Source: UBA11858 sp964589145
Lineage (GTDB): Bacteria > Chloroflexota > Anaerolineae > Anaerolineales > UBA11858
Reading direction: 5' to 3'
Assembly (NCBI GenBank): GCA_964589145.1
Contig: CAZPSL010000089.1
Coordinates: forward strand, 1 to 5,868
Length of the DNA: 5,868 nt
Below, in pieces: positions 5,275 through 5,868 of this stretch; within the stretch, counting starts at the first letter, position 1; each line of letters opens with the position of its first letter. The notes under the pieces were generated by a model, which was not told the origin of the DNA, did no database searches, and saw nothing but the letters and a program-made list of their open reading frames with translations. Made by a program: the position numbers and the translations under genes.

Positions 5275-5868
5275 ACATTTTCTGCCTGCCCGCTTTGTCC
5301 CCTGAGCCCTGGAAGATGCGGACGACCTGCCAGGCGGCGAAGATCAGCAGGGCGGTGAGGGCGGCGAAGAAAATCTGGATGCTGCTGAACCCGGAATCGA
5401 GCATCGGGGAGGGCGGGTGCATCACGTTTTCGGTGGAGCGCATTGCCCCGAACAGCGCCAGCACGAAGGCGATATTACCGACGGATGCCCAGACGGCGGG
5501 AAGAAAGGACAACCCCAGTTGCAGCAAAATTCCGGTGACGGCGAACACCAGGGCAAACCGCCAGCGCGGCTCGGCGAGAAACAGCCCGTTCCAGTTGGTT
5601 TGCATCGCCCACAGGGAGATGGGCAGGTACGTCACCCAGAAGAGCAGGGCGGAGCGTCCCCAGGCCCGCGACCAGCGATGGAGATGGCTTTTCCGCAGGA
5701 TGAGACCAGCCAGCCCGATCAACGCGGCGAGGATGAATGCGGCCAGCGACGCCCAGACCCAGGCGCCGTGCAGGTAAACCACACGGGCATTCGCCCCCAA
5801 CGTGGCCTCCGCCGGGCTGGCGAGGGCCAACGCGGCGACGGCGAGCAGGCTCAACGCCAGCCAGAGCA
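5273..5868 (-). CDS. CcmC/CcsA-like membrane protein with degenerate WWD motif, 5' end outside window
   Basis: The frame is open to the window edge, so the N-terminus is missing; the TTG at 5854 sits inside a hydrophobic segment and is an unlikely start. Numbering from that TTG, membrane segments are about 2-17 (partial), 30-53, 65-84, 97-118, 120-138 and 158-181, six in all, as in CcmC. Before the second segment lies RVVYLHGAW (H29); between the fifth and sixth lies NVMHPPSP (H146). These match in place and local sequence the two heme-ligand histidines of CcmC (YLHVPAAW and TLHQ in E. coli). Between the third and fourth, where CcmC has its WGxWWxWDxR heme-binding motif, the protein reads WNGLFLAEPRW (88-98), keeping the first W and the R but losing most tryptophans and the Asp. 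I infer a divergent heme-handling or heme-sensing membrane protein. It might instead be an unrelated six-helix protein. No neighbouring ccm gene is visible. Confidence 0.6.
   Translation of the reverse strand, partial: LWLALSLLAVAALALASPAEATLGANARVVYLHGAWVWASLAAFILAALIGLAGLILRKSHLHRWSRAWGRSALLFWVTYLPISLWAMQTNWNGLFLAEPRWRFALVFAVTGILLQLGLSFLPAVWASVGNIAFVLALFGAMRSTENVMHPPSPMLDSGFSSIQIFFAALTALLIFAAWQVVRIFQGSGDKAGRQKM

Overview
The window is GC-rich bacterial chromosome carrying six protein-coding genes, no RNA genes and no mobile element. By protein style it could come from a Chloroflexota (Anaerolineae-like) bacterium: a type 2 (FMN-dependent) isopentenyl-diphosphate isomerase, a short-chain prenyl synthase with an archaeal-type chain-length signature, and palindrome-rich intergenic DNA. 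That assignment is inference without any database search, and I hold it loosely.

Layout. Positions 1-203 hold three GC-rich inverted repeats and then a promoter-like extended -10 placed so that hemW (204-1409, +) would be transcribed without a leader. HemW is the radical-SAM heme chaperone. Positions 1410-1568 separate hemW from a convergent gene and contain a tandem CACGAAT array and a second copy of the palindrome seen at 20-52. Positions 1569-4599 form a minus-strand cluster, in transcription order: type 2 IPP isomerase (fni/idi-2), a lipoprotein of unknown function, and a polyprenyl diphosphate synthase predicted to make GGPP. A near-consensus promoter and a good Shine-Dalgarno site precede the isomerase. 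Positions 4600-4912 are a divergent promoter region, also containing a GC-rich hairpin. On the plus strand follow acyl carrier protein (acpP, 4913-5149) with its own near-consensus promoter, then a structured 3' region ending in a strong intrinsic terminator (5242-5274). A convergent minus-strand gene (5273 to beyond 5868) encodes a multi-pass membrane protein. Its topology and two histidines resemble CcmC, but its tryptophan-rich motif is degenerate.

How the genes work together. The isomerase makes DMAPP from IPP, and the synthase joins DMAPP and IPP into a longer prenyl diphosphate for membrane lipids, quinones or carotenoids, so those two are a metabolic pair. AcpP is the central carrier of fatty-acid synthesis. 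HemW and the CcmC-like protein both concern heme handling but are not adjacent. The points most worth a second look are the degenerate CcmC-like protein, the surface lipoprotein inside the isoprenoid operon, and the 33-nt palindrome whose second copy keeps its fold through G-U pairs on one strand only. I saw no clear undescribed multi-gene system.
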